Part shown: in pieces, positions 51,015 through 59,724 of the stretch | Position numbering within the stretch: position 1 is the first letter of the stretch | Layout of the letters: each line of letters starts with the position of its first letter | Source of the DNA: JAJFJD01 sp965228695 | GTDB lineage: Bacteria > Pseudomonadota > Alphaproteobacteria > UBA8366 | Assembly: GCA_965228695.1 (NCBI GenBank) | Contig: CBDDIB010000002.1 | Span: 3,224,001 to 3,288,000 of the forward strand | DNA: 64,000 bases | Reading direction: 5' to 3' | Program-made: the position numbers and the translations under genes | Notes under the pieces: generated by a model | Seen by the model: only the letters and a program-made list of their open reading frames with translations | Told to the model about the DNA's origin: nothing | Database searches by the model: none

Positions 51015-51905
51015 ATGTCGCTACGCACACGGCCATTACACCCGGAGTTTGGACAGGAAGTGCTTGATGTTGATCTTGCGCAACTGGATCAAGCGGCCTT
51101 CGATGCGATCTACGACCTTTGGCGTCAGGACCCGCTGCTGCTGTTCCGCCGCCAGAGCTTGAATGAGGAAGAGTTGGTGTCCTACAGCCGGGGCTTCGGC
51201 AAGCTCGAAGTCACCGCACGGAGCGATGCGCATTCCCCGAAATCGCCGGAAGTCATCTACGTATCCCCGCTGAAGCGCAGCGACGGCTCGGCGGTCGGCG
51301 GTCTGGGGAGCGACGAACTGACCTGGCACACGGATCAGATCTATCGGGAACGGCCCGCGACCGGCTCCATCTTTCACGGCACCGAAATGCCGCAGGGGAT
51401 CGGGCGGACGTCCTTCTGCAACATGGTGCTCGCCTACCGGGCCATGCCGGACAATCTGCGCCGGCAGGTCGACGAAAGCCGGGCGCGCTGCAAATACGGG
51501 CATAAATGGATGGCGAGTTTCCATGCCCTTCTCGATGAGGACGAGGTGCAGGAGGTGGATGACCGGACGCCGCCAGTAGTCCATGAAATGGCGCTCGACG
51601 TGCCCGGGACGGACCAACGCACGCTCTACATTTCGCCCAACCACACTTTCGCCATCGAGGGGATGGAGGAGGAGGAGGACGGAAAGGCGTTCTTCGATGC
51701 GGTCCTGGACCATGCGATCCGCGACGCATTCGTCTACGAGCACAACTGGCGCAACGGCGACGTGATCATGTGGGACAACGGGCGCCTCTTGCACCGGCGC
51801 GAACCGTTCGACGAAACCTATCCGCGTTTCGCCAAGCGGACGACGATATTCCTCGACCCGGCGCATTTCGCCGTTCCCGAGGGGGCCGCAGGGACGAAAC
51901 CCTGA
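51015..51905 (+). CDS. TauD/TfdA-type Fe(II)/2-oxoglutarate dioxygenase
   Basis: A 296-residue oxygenase. The iron-binding triad is H105-x-D107 (LTWHTDQIY) and H260 (DNGRLLHRREPF), with R275 (FAKRTTIF) for 2-oxoglutarate. This is the TauD family, which hydroxylates next to sulfonate, amine or ether groups so that the bond breaks. The adjacent sulfatase and BKACE genes fit degradation of a sulfated or aminated carbon source. The ATG at 51015 is preceded by GGAGGAGC. Confidence 0.92.
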   Translation: MSLRTRPLHPEFGQEVLDVDLAQLDQAAFDAIYDLWRQDPLLLFRRQSLNEEELVSYSRGFGKLEVTARSDAHSPKSPEVIYVSPLKRSDGSAVGGLGSDELTWHTDQIYRERPATGSIFHGTEMPQGIGRTSFCNMVLAYRAMPDNLRRQVDESRARCKYGHKWMASFHALLDEDEVQEVDDRTPPVVHEMALDVPGTDQRTLYISPNHTFAIEGMEEEEDGKAFFDAVLDHAIRDAFVYEHNWRNGDVIMWDNGRLLHRREPFDETYPRFAKRTTIFLDPAHFAVPEGAAGTKP

Positions 51906-52018
51906 ATTCGACACATCGCTGATTGGCTATAGAATGTGCCGTGGACGCCGGTGGGCCGTGCGGAGTATTCGGTCGCGTGCGCGTCGCAGCGAATAAGAAC
52001 AAATAGGGAGTACGGCCC

Positions 52019-53461
52019 GTGGCGCAAAACGTTCTATTCATCATGTCCGACGAGCATCAGCAGAAATCGGCGGGGTGTTACGGCCACAGTTTCGTCAAGA
52101 CGCCGACGATCGACGCACTGGCGGCAAGCGGCACGCGGTTCACGAATGCCTATACCGACTCCCCGATCTGCGTGCCGGCGCGGGCAAGCTTTGCGACGGG
52201 CCGTGCGGTGCACGATATCGGCTATTGGGACAACGCCCATCCCTATGACGGACGCGTCGAGGGCTGGGGCAACGTGCTGCAAAAACACGGCATCCACTGT
52301 ATGTCGATCGGCAAGTTGCACTACCGCAATGAAACCGATCCGACGGGTTTCGACGAGCAGGTCGTGCCGTTACATGTCGTCGATGGCGTCGGCAGTGTCG
52401 CGGGCGCCATCAAACAGCCGATGGCGCCGCCCATGACGAAGAGCAAACTCGCCCGGGACATCGGGCCGGGGGACTCGGGCTATATCCGTTACGACCGGTC
52501 GATCGTGGAAAACACCTGCGAATGGTTGAAGACCGAGGCGCCGAAGCGAAAAGGACAGCCCTGGGCGTTGTTCTGCTCGCTGGTCGCGCCGCATTTCCCG
52601 TTGATCGCACCGCCGGAGTTTTACGAACTCTATCCGCACGACGTGCTGGAGACGCCGAAAGGGGGCGATCCGGATTATCCGCTGCATCCCTGGATCGAAG
52701 CCTTCCGCAAGGTGCAGAACCACGACGAGTTCTTCACCGACGAAACCCGAAAGGTCGCGATGGCGTCCTACTACGGGCTTTGTTCATTCTTGGATTCGAA
52801 TATCGCGCAGGTGTTGGCGGCGTTGGAGGAGGCGGGGCTTCGCGACGATACGCTGATCGTCTATACCGCCGATCACGGCGAGAATCTCGCGACCCGGCGG
52901 CTCTGGGGCAAGTCGAACATGTATGAGGAGGCCGCGTGTATTCCGCTCATCCTGTCCGGGCCGGGTATTCCGGCGGGCAAGTTGGTCAACACGCCGGTGA
53001 CCTTGGCCGAAGGGGCGAACACGATTCTCGACGCCGTGGGGCTAGGCGAAGAAGGCAACCCGGAGAACCGGTCCTGGCGCGAGATCGCCAACGAACCGGA
53101 CGATCCGAACCGGGTGGCCTTCAGCGAGTACCATGCGGTCGGTGCGGACACGGCGGTCTTCATGATCCGCAAGGGCCAATACAAGTACATTCACTATGTC
53201 GGCTACGAACCCGAGTTGTTCGACGAGGACGCGGACCCGGAAGAAGAAACGAATCTGGCCGCCGATCCGGCCCATGCCGGTGTCCTGGAAGATTTGAAAG
53301 CGGAACTGCTCAAACGGGTGGACCCGGACAAGGTGAATGCCGCCGCGCAAGCGTCCCAAGCTGCCCTGATCGAGAAGCATGGCGGGCGCGATGCGGTGCT
53401 GAACAGGGGGTCGTTCCAGGGGACGCCGGCGCCGGGCGAAAAGGCGGAATACGTACAGTAG
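52019..53461 (+). CDS. type I sulfatase
   Basis: A 480-residue alkaline-phosphatase-superfamily sulfatase. The formylglycine precursor is C51 in C-x-P-x-R (CVPARASFATG). Metal ligands begin at D11 (IMSDEHQQ) and recur in TADHGENLATRRLWGKS. It hydrolyses a sulfate or possibly a phosphonate ester. It starts at a GTG (52019) behind GGGAG. No signal peptide is visible, so it appears cytosolic like choline sulfatase. A formylglycine-generating enzyme is needed for activity and is not encoded in this window. Confidence 0.92.
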   Translation: MAQNVLFIMSDEHQQKSAGCYGHSFVKTPTIDALAASGTRFTNAYTDSPICVPARASFATGRAVHDIGYWDNAHPYDGRVEGWGNVLQKHGIHCMSIGKLHYRNETDPTGFDEQVVPLHVVDGVGSVAGAIKQPMAPPMTKSKLARDIGPGDSGYIRYDRSIVENTCEWLKTEAPKRKGQPWALFCSLVAPHFPLIAPPEFYELYPHDVLETPKGGDPDYPLHPWIEAFRKVQNHDEFFTDETRKVAMASYYGLCSFLDSNIAQVLAALEEAGLRDDTLIVYTADHGENLATRRLWGKSNMYEEAACIPLILSGPGIPAGKLVNTPVTLAEGANTILDAVGLGEEGNPENRSWREIANEPDDPNRVAFSEYHAVGADTAVFMIRKGQYKYIHYVGYEPELFDEDADPEEETNLAADPAHAGVLEDLKAELLKRVDPDKVNAAAQASQAALIEKHGGRDAVLNRGSFQGTPAPGEKAEYVQ

Positions 53462-53485
53462 GCGTCCAGTAGGCGTCGCGGTGAC

Positions 53486-54079
53486 TTAAACCTTCACCGG
53501 CCCGGCGTCGGGCGGCAGTAGCCCCGTTTTCCGCGGGTCGATGATCGTCGTCGTCTGCTGCCGCGTCGCCGTGAACCCGCATTTCTGGTAGAGCGGCAGC
53601 GCGGCCGGATGATCCAGCGTGCAGGTGCGGACGACGAGCCGGTCGATATCCGGTTCCTGCCAGGCAATATCGATGATCGAACTCAAAAAGAACCGGCCGA
53701 GGCCGCGGCCGATGAAATCCGGCACGAGCCCGAAATAGGCGAGCAGCGTGTCGTTTCGCCGGACCGTATTCTCCGGCCGCATGTCCAGTTCGGCGAATCC
53801 CGCGGGCACGCCGCCACAGGACAGGACATAGATCGCGATACGTTCGTCCTGGATAACCGCTTTGAGAGCGTCCGTATCGAGCTGCCGACGCTCATACCAT
53901 AGCCACGGTTCGCCGACGGTATCGTAGAGGTAGCGGTAATAGGACGGTGTCGGTTCGTGCGCCCGCATCAGCGCGATCGGGTGTTGCAGCATGGGGGCCG
54001 GGGCCGTCGGGTGTGTCGGCCGCGACGTCATTTCAAGCTGGGTGACCGTGACGGTCAATCGGTCGTTCTTGGCGGACAT
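53486..54079 (-). CDS. GNAT-family N-acetyltransferase
   Basis: A 197-residue acetyltransferase. The acetyl-CoA motif A is LVPDFIGRGLGRFFLSSI (R/Q-x-x-G-x-G/A), followed by VRTCTLDHPAALPLYQKCGF, the usual motif B ending 'a..lY.k.GF'. The substrate is unknown. I begin at MSAKNDRLT (54079), since the longer frame runs toward the rhodanese gene without GNAT sequence. It lies 38 bp after the sulfurtransferase gene on the same strand and is likely co-transcribed with it. Confidence 0.88.
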   Translation of the reverse strand: MSAKNDRLTVTVTQLEMTSRPTHPTAPAPMLQHPIALMRAHEPTPSYYRYLYDTVGEPWLWYERRQLDTDALKAVIQDERIAIYVLSCGGVPAGFAELDMRPENTVRRNDTLLAYFGLVPDFIGRGLGRFFLSSIIDIAWQEPDIDRLVVRTCTLDHPAALPLYQKCGFTATRQQTTTIIDPRKTGLLPPDAGPVKV

Positions 54080-54117
54080 GGCTGGATGCGAACCGTTGCG
54101 GTCAGGATGCGGTCGGC

Positions 54118-54972
54118 CTAGAGGGTGTTTTTCGGCGTGTCGTCCCGGCTGCCCCAATCGCTCCACGAGCCGTCATACACGGCCGACTCTTTATGGCCCA
54201 GCAGATACAGGCCCAACGATGTAGTGCAGGCCGCGACGCCGGAGCCGCAGGTGGTGATGATCGGCGCATCCATATCGACGCCGGTGGCGTCGAAGTTCGC
54301 CTTGATCGCCGCCGCGGGCAGCACGGTGCCGTTCGTGGCGTCGACAACCGTTTCCACCGGCATGCTGCAGGAACCCGGCATGTGTCCGCTGGGAATGCCG
54401 GGGCGCGGTTCGTCGTCGGTGCCCGCGAACCGGCCGGCCGGGCGGGCGTCGATAATCTGTTCCGCCTTGCTATCGACCGCAGATGCGACCTGATCGAAGC
54501 TTCGCACGAGTTCGGGACGGAAGCTGGCGGTGAAGGATGCAGACGACGGTGATTCCGACCCGTCGGCGAGGGGCCGGTTCTCCGCTTCCCATTTCGGCAG
54601 CCCGCCGTCGAGGACCGCGACGTTGTCGTGGCCGAAGACCCGGAACATCCACCAGACCCGCGGCGAGGTGCGCACGCCCTGGCTGTCATAGACGATGACC
54701 TTATGGTCGTTGCCGATGCCCAATGCGCCTACCTTCGCCGCAAAGTCCTGGGGGGTAGGCAGCATGTGCGGCAGGTCCGAACCGTGGTCGCTGACCTCTT
54801 CTATATCGATCAGGACCGCGCCGGGAATGTGCTTCTGCGCGTATTCTTCCGGCGCGCTGCGCGGGACATTCGGCAGAAAACTGGAGCCGTCGACGACGCG
54901 AATGTTTGGATCATCGAGATGTTCGGCGAGCCAGTCGGTGGTGACGAGCGCGTCTGGGTTTACATAGGTCAT
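54118..54972 (-). CDS. sseA: 3-mercaptopyruvate/thiosulfate sulfurtransferase
   Basis: A 284-residue two-domain rhodanese. The active-site cysteine is C242 in TTCGSGVAAC; the CGSGV(T/A)A loop is characteristic of 3-mercaptopyruvate sulfurtransferases, rather than the CRKGVT of thiosulfate enzymes. The N-terminal inactive domain holds HIPGAVLIDIEEVSD and VLDGGLPKWEAENRP. It transfers sulfur from 3-mercaptopyruvate to thiols or cyanide in the cytoplasm. Confidence 0.93.
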   Translation of the reverse strand: MTYVNPDALVTTDWLAEHLDDPNIRVVDGSSFLPNVPRSAPEEYAQKHIPGAVLIDIEEVSDHGSDLPHMLPTPQDFAAKVGALGIGNDHKVIVYDSQGVRTSPRVWWMFRVFGHDNVAVLDGGLPKWEAENRPLADGSESPSSASFTASFRPELVRSFDQVASAVDSKAEQIIDARPAGRFAGTDDEPRPGIPSGHMPGSCSMPVETVVDATNGTVLPAAAIKANFDATGVDMDAPIITTCGSGVAACTTSLGLYLLGHKESAVYDGSWSDWGSRDDTPKNTL

Positions 54973-55074
54973 GGGGCGGTCCTTCCGATGCGAGGACGAA
55001 ATCCTATCAAGGGGCCAGCCGGATGAAAACGGCGGAATGATCGCAGGGGAATAATTGCCGGGAATTCCGCGCCG

Positions 55075-56229
55075 TTAGCGGCGCTTCTTGGACCGCTCGA
55101 GCAACCGTTCGTATAGCGCCGCATGCTGCCGGACGCTCGCCGACCGGGTGTATCGGCCGAGCACTTCGGCACGGGCCTTCTCCAGTTTGGCGAGGGCCGG
55201 GGACGGATCGCCGATGAGGTCGATCGCCGTCTCGGCCCAGGCATCGGGCGCGTCCGGATCGGCCAACGTTCCGTATTTCCCGTCTTCGAGGATTTCGGGA
55301 AATGCGCCGCTGCGGCTGCCTAACAAGGGGACGCCGGCGGCGATCGATTCGAGCACGACAAGGCCGAAGGCCTCGTTGTAGGAGGGGATCAGCAACAGGT
55401 CCATCGCCGCCATTTGATCGCAGATGTCGGTCCGGTGTCCCACGAACTCGATATGGTCGGTCAGCCCTAGCTCGGTGACTTGGATTTTGAGATCGGATTC
55501 CAGACTGCCGGTTCCGATGATTCTCAGCCGTGCGCCGGGAACGGCGTCGACGATGCCGCGCATCGCCGCGATCGCGATAGAAATACCCTTCTCCGGCTCG
55601 AGCCGTCCGACGAAACCCAGGATCGGCCGCGCCGGATCGGAGAACGCGTCGATCGCGGGCAGGTCGGCGCGGCCGCCAACGAAGCGGTCGATGTCGAAGA
55701 ACTGCGGTATGATCACGGACCGGTCCCGAAACCCGACCGGGACCTGCTGCTCCATCAGATGGGAGGCGATGCAGACATAGGCGTCGGTGCCTCTCGCTAG
55801 CCAACGGTCCAGCCGGCGCAGGAACGGCCCCAGATACCATTTCGGTTCGGGCTCGTCGTAGTTGACCGTCACGATGACCGCCGGCACGCGCGCGGCGATC
55901 GCGGCGAGGCGAGCCCATTGATTGCAGAACCCCGATTGCGTCTGGACGATGTCGGGCTTCAGCCGGCGGAACATGTCGTAATAGATGAAGATCGTCTTGA
56001 TCATCGCGACCGGCTCCTTCAGCCGTGGAATGCCGGTATCGAGTTCGTGGACCGTGCAGCCGCTGTTCTTCACGGCGGCCCAGATCGTTGATGTGTTCGG
56101 CTCGAGCGTGACGATCTCGAATGTGAAGCGGTCTCGATCCAATTCCTCGGCCAGCGCCAGCGGTGAGTGTTCGCCGCCGGCGTCCCGATAAAATCCGAGA
56201 TATGGATAAAGTATTTTTATCGTGTTCAT
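55075..56229 (-). CDS. GT4-family glycosyltransferase
   Basis: A 384-residue GT-B glycosyltransferase. It starts MNTIKILYPYLGFYRDAGGEH, with a nucleotide-sugar-binding C-terminal half: GFVGRLEPEKGISIAIAAM, IGTGSLESDL, and the E-x7-E motif in SYNEAFGLVVLESIAAGVPL. It adds a sugar to a lipid or glycan acceptor. The frame stays open to 56394, but that extension is AT-rich and not part of the family; I start at the ATG at 56229. The region upstream is notably AT-rich, hinting at foreign origin of the gene or a strong promoter. Confidence 0.88.
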   Translation of the reverse strand: MNTIKILYPYLGFYRDAGGEHSPLALAEELDRDRFTFEIVTLEPNTSTIWAAVKNSGCTVHELDTGIPRLKEPVAMIKTIFIYYDMFRRLKPDIVQTQSGFCNQWARLAAIAARVPAVIVTVNYDEPEPKWYLGPFLRRLDRWLARGTDAYVCIASHLMEQQVPVGFRDRSVIIPQFFDIDRFVGGRADLPAIDAFSDPARPILGFVGRLEPEKGISIAIAAMRGIVDAVPGARLRIIGTGSLESDLKIQVTELGLTDHIEFVGHRTDICDQMAAMDLLLIPSYNEAFGLVVLESIAAGVPLLGSRSGAFPEILEDGKYGTLADPDAPDAWAETAIDLIGDPSPALAKLEKARAEVLGRYTRSASVRQHAALYERLLERSKKRR

Positions 56230-56465
56230 GAAGAGTGATTTACATGGAATCGAATATTCGGTGTTGATTTGTTTATTGAAACGGCGAATAGGATCAAGAT
56301 TATTAATCCATGATAAAAAAATTATATAGAAATATTTACTCATGTCGATCGAGTGCAATTTAATGTTGTTTTTTATTTCACTGATCTTAAGCACGGCGCT
56401 CCGAGTTTGAGGGGTAACGGTGTGCGGCCTAATATCGGCTGGTTTTCGAGGATCGGAGGGATGGA

Positions 56466-57257
56466 ATGGATTTCGGGTTGCAGGAAAAGGTTGCGCTGAT
56501 TACCGGCGGCAGCCGCGGGATCGGCCGGGCGGTCGGACTGACGTTGGCTGCGCAGGGCGTTCACGTGGCCTTTTGCGGGCGAACACGGGAAACACTGGAC
56601 GAAACCGCGGAGGCGATCCGGGCGCTGGGTGTCCAGGCATGGCCCTTCGAAGCGGATGTGAGCCGGTTGGAGGATATCGAGGCCTTCGTTCGCGAGGCGA
56701 CGGCGGCCGCCGGACGCTTGGATATCTTGGTCAACAACGCGGTGACGTCTTTGCACGCACCGTTCAACGAGCAGACCGATGATCACTGGCGTTATCACAT
56801 CGACGTCAAGCTGATGGCCTATATCCGCTGCGCGCGGGAAGTGTTGCCCTTCATGCGGGAGCAGGGCGGCGGGCGCATCGTCAATATCGGCGGGATGACG
56901 GCGCGGATCGTGGCGCCCTTGCGCGTGACCAACGGCATCGTCAACGCCGGCGTCGCGAACTTCACGAAACAACTCTCCGTTCAGGTTGCCGGCGACAATG
57001 TCACGGTGAACTGCGTCCATCCGGGGGCGACCGCCACGGAACGTATGATGGCCAATGTGAAACGCCGGGCGTCGGATGCGAATGTCGGAATCGACGAGAT
57101 GAAGACGGAAATGGCGGGCGAGATCCCCATGGGCAAATTCATTCAGCCCAAGGACATCGCGTCGGCCGCGCTGTTCTTCTGTTCGCCGATGGCCGATATG
57201 GTGACGGGGCAATGCATTGCCGTGGACGGCGGGTCCGGCACCTCGGTGAACTACTGA
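56466..57257 (+). CDS. SDR-fold protein lacking the catalytic residues
   Basis: A 263-residue protein with the full SDR framework. The cofactor motif TGGSRGIGRAVG (about 14-25), NNAVTSLHAPF and the C-terminal VDGGSGTSVNY are clear, with FCGRTRE after strand 2 suggesting NADP. In the active-site region, where classical SDRs have S...Y-x3-K, it reads IGGMTA and then T-N-G-I-V-N-A-G-V. Both the Tyr and the Lys are Asn, and the Ser is Gly. It may bind a nucleotide without redox activity, as in known atypical SDR groups. A GGAGGGA site precedes the ATG. Divergent from the glycosyltransferase. Confidence 0.88.
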   Translation: MDFGLQEKVALITGGSRGIGRAVGLTLAAQGVHVAFCGRTRETLDETAEAIRALGVQAWPFEADVSRLEDIEAFVREATAAAGRLDILVNNAVTSLHAPFNEQTDDHWRYHIDVKLMAYIRCAREVLPFMREQGGGRIVNIGGMTARIVAPLRVTNGIVNAGVANFTKQLSVQVAGDNVTVNCVHPGATATERMMANVKRRASDANVGIDEMKTEMAGEIPMGKFIQPKDIASAALFFCSPMADMVTGQCIAVDGGSGTSVNY

Positions 57258-57276
57258 CGCAGCGAGCGGCCGCGCC

Positions 57277-58395
57277 CTATTTCTTGGGTTTCCAAGCTCG
57301 CGCGAGGCGTTGCGCCGTCGCGACCTGGTTTTGCGTCATCTTGCCTTCCACAATCCGCCGGTTTTTCGACGCCTTCAGGCGAAGCGCCTGCCGTTTGGAC
57401 CGGGAAGCGGTGAGGTTCCACCATTTGTGCGCTTGGACATAGTTCCGGATGATGCCGCTGCCGTTGTAGTACGCCAGACCGAGATTGAATTGGGCTTCGG
57501 GAATGCCCTTGTCGGCGGCGCGGCGATACCATTTGACCGCGTCTTTTTGATTCCGCTTGACGCCCCGGCCTTTGGCGTAAATTACACCGATATTGAATTG
57601 GGCAAGGGCGTACCCGCGGCCGGCCGCTTTTCGATACCAGTACAGGGATTGCCGGTAGTCGCGCTTTACGCCGCGGCCCTGGGAGTACATGAGGCCGAGA
57701 TTGTATTCGGCCGCGGCGACGTTTTTCTTGGCCGCTTCCCGATACCAACTGACCGCCTCGGCCGGATTCGCCGGAACGCCCAGCCCCTTGCTGTAAATGT
57801 AGCCCATCTTGAAAAGCGCCGAGGCGTATCCCGCGTCGGCCGCCTTGCGATACCAGTGGGCGGCTTCTTCATGGTCGCGTTTCGCCCCGCGTCCGGCGGT
57901 GTACATCTCACCGGTTTTATACGCCGCAGCGTTGGAACCGCGCACCGCGGCGGCACTGTAGAGACGGAGCGCCTCCGCATAGTTCCGCTTTACGCCGCGC
58001 CCATTCACGTAGAGATCGATATGAGCCCGCAGATCTCCGCTCTCGACCAGTTTGCGGTACCACTTCGCCGCCTCCGCGTAATTGCGGCGTGTTCCCAATC
58101 CCTTGGAATACATCGACGCAAGGCCGATCATCGCGGCGCGGTTGCCCTGCGCCGCCGACTTGCGATACCACGTGAGCGCTTCCGCATAGTCCTGCGGTAC
58201 GCCTTTGCCGAACCGATACATGAAGGCAAGGCGCCATTGCGCGCGAGAATCGCCCCGATTGGCGGCGGCCCGGTGTTCGCGAAGCGCCGCGGCGTAGTCG
58301 CCGCGTTTATAGGCCGCTTCGCCCTCTCGGTAGTCGGCTTGCACGGGGGCGCCGAGCAGCAATAAGGCGGCGGCGATGAGGATTATCTTGCGCAT
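57277..58395 (-). CDS. secreted Sel1-like repeat (SLR) protein
   Basis: A 372-residue protein with a signal peptide (MRKIILIAAALLLLGAPVQA, cleaved after about residue 20). About eight Sel1 repeats of 36 residues follow, for example AQWRLAFMYRFGKGVPQDYAEAL and AEYNLGLMYSQGRGVKRDYRQSL (in parts), ending near residue 320 with a lysine-rich tail. Sel1 proteins are periplasmic adaptor or signalling scaffolds that bind other proteins. No enzymatic domain is present. The repeats are well conserved apart from one shorter unit (AHIDLYVNGRGVKRNY). Confidence 0.92.
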   Translation of the reverse strand: MRKIILIAAALLLLGAPVQADYREGEAAYKRGDYAAALREHRAAANRGDSRAQWRLAFMYRFGKGVPQDYAEALTWYRKSAAQGNRAAMIGLASMYSKGLGTRRNYAEAAKWYRKLVESGDLRAHIDLYVNGRGVKRNYAEALRLYSAAAVRGSNAAAYKTGEMYTAGRGAKRDHEEAAHWYRKAADAGYASALFKMGYIYSKGLGVPANPAEAVSWYREAAKKNVAAAEYNLGLMYSQGRGVKRDYRQSLYWYRKAAGRGYALAQFNIGVIYAKGRGVKRNQKDAVKWYRRAADKGIPEAQFNLGLAYYNGSGIIRNYVQAHKWWNLTASRSKRQALRLKASKNRRIVEGKMTQNQVATAQRLARAWKPKK

Positions 58396-58632
58396 GAGCG
58401 CAGTATGCCGAACGGGTTGCCGGGCGACAATCTGGAGGGGAGAGCTAGCCGCGAGTTATCGGTGACGAAATGACAATTCGTCCGACACTGCGCCCCAGAA
58501 AAAGTCTACTCGCGTCGAGTGCCGGACCGAATTGTTGCCGCGATATCTTGTTAAATCATGCGAGGCGCCGCAAGCCCATCTGCCCGATGCCTAGAGAATT
58601 CAGCTGCGTTAGAACGGAATTCGACGCATGAC

Positions 58633-58950
58633 TCAAATGTCGATCGGGGTGAATTCCGCAAACAAATTCCGGGCCTCCGGAAGATCCCGCAACGGCACGT
58701 AGTCACATACCGCCGCGTATTTCGCCCACAATTCTTGAACCTCCGCGTTATCGTGCGCTTTCGAGATCGCACCTTCCTGCCACTCGAAAACTTCGATCAC
58801 GACACCGCTGCTGCCTTGCATGGCCAGGGCTGGGCGGTTCGTTACCATGCCAAGACGCCGCAGAACGGGAACGTGGTCCTTCACCAATTCATGTAAGTCG
58901 GTTTCGTGGCCAGGTTTCGGCCGGTACGCGACGATTACCATCTCGCCCAT
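58633..58950 (-). CDS. small ABM/EthD-like dimeric alpha-beta barrel protein
   Basis: A 105-residue protein. MGEMVIVAYRPKPGHETDLHELVK and VIEVFEWQEGAISKAHDNAEVQELW follow the pattern of antibiotic-biosynthesis-monooxygenase-like ferredoxin folds, with the usual 'y..Kpg.e..l..l' opening and 'e.W....a...h......v..lw' body. Such proteins act as quinol or heme monooxygenases or as binding proteins; no activity can be assigned here. The upstream gap to the AlaX gene is 54 bp on the same strand. Confidence 0.75.
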   Translation of the reverse strand: MGEMVIVAYRPKPGHETDLHELVKDHVPVLRRLGMVTNRPALAMQGSSGVVIEVFEWQEGAISKAHDNAEVQELWAKYAAVCDYVPLRDLPEARNLFAEFTPIDI

Positions 58951-59004
58951 GGAGTTGTCCCTCTTGCCGTTTTAGCCGATCTGCGCCTTGTTTCGGACCG
59001 CCCG

Positions 59005-59724
59005 TCAGTCGGCGAAGACGATGTTGACCCGCCGGTTCCGTTTGCCTTTGTTCTCGATCTTGGCGACCCGGAGGGTGCCGATCTCGCCGGTTTGCGCCAC
59101 ATGGGTGCCGCCGCAGGGCTGTAGGTCGACGTTGGGAATCTCCAAGAGGCGGACCTGACCGCTGCCGCGCGGCGGTTGCACGGACATGGTGCGGACAAGG
59201 TCGGGCTGTGCGTCGAGTTCCGCGTCGGTGACCCAACGCGGCGAGACGGGATGGTCTGCGCCGACGAGACGGTTCAAGCCTTCCGTGATCGCCTCTTTGT
59301 CGAGCGTGGCGTCGCCGATGTCGAAATCCAGACTGCTTTTCTTCTCCCCGATCCGGCCGCCGGTCACGCCGTGCGGTACCATGGCGCAGAGCAAATGAAG
59401 GCCGGTATGCATGCGCATGTGGCTATACCGGCGGTCCCAGTCGATGACGGCGCTCACCGTGTCACCGGGCTGCGGTACCGGTTGATCCGTATCCGGGACA
59501 TGGACGACGTTCTCCTCGCCGGCCCCCTTCACGGTCGTCGCAATACGGATTTCCGTGCCGTCCGCGGTGCGCAGCAGGCCGGAATCACCGGGCTGGCCGC
59601 CGCCGGTCGGATAGAAGATCGTGCGATCCAGGATGATGCCGCCCAGGTCGTTGACGGACACGACCGTCGCGTCGCATTCCTTGAGATAGGCGTCTTCGCG
59701 GAAGAGTTCTTCGGTAAGGCTCAT
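59005..59724 (-). CDS. alanyl-tRNA editing protein (AlaX type)
   Basis: A 239-residue stand-alone editing domain. The zinc site is H106-x3-H110 (RMHTGLHLLCAM) with the later CGGTHVAQTGEIG. An N-terminal glycine-rich beta region (FYPTGGGQPGDSGLL) is shared with the AlaRS C-terminal half. AlaX removes serine or glycine wrongly attached to tRNA-Ala. I start at MSLTEELFRED (59724), overlapping the cysK stop by 4 nt; a longer frame reads back through cysK and is spurious. Joint translation with cysteine synthase, which competes for serine, is notable. Confidence 0.92.
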   Translation of the reverse strand: MSLTEELFREDAYLKECDATVVSVNDLGGIILDRTIFYPTGGGQPGDSGLLRTADGTEIRIATTVKGAGEENVVHVPDTDQPVPQPGDTVSAVIDWDRRYSHMRMHTGLHLLCAMVPHGVTGGRIGEKKSSLDFDIGDATLDKEAITEGLNRLVGADHPVSPRWVTDAELDAQPDLVRTMSVQPPRGSGQVRLLEIPNVDLQPCGGTHVAQTGEIGTLRVAKIENKGKRNRRVNIVFAD

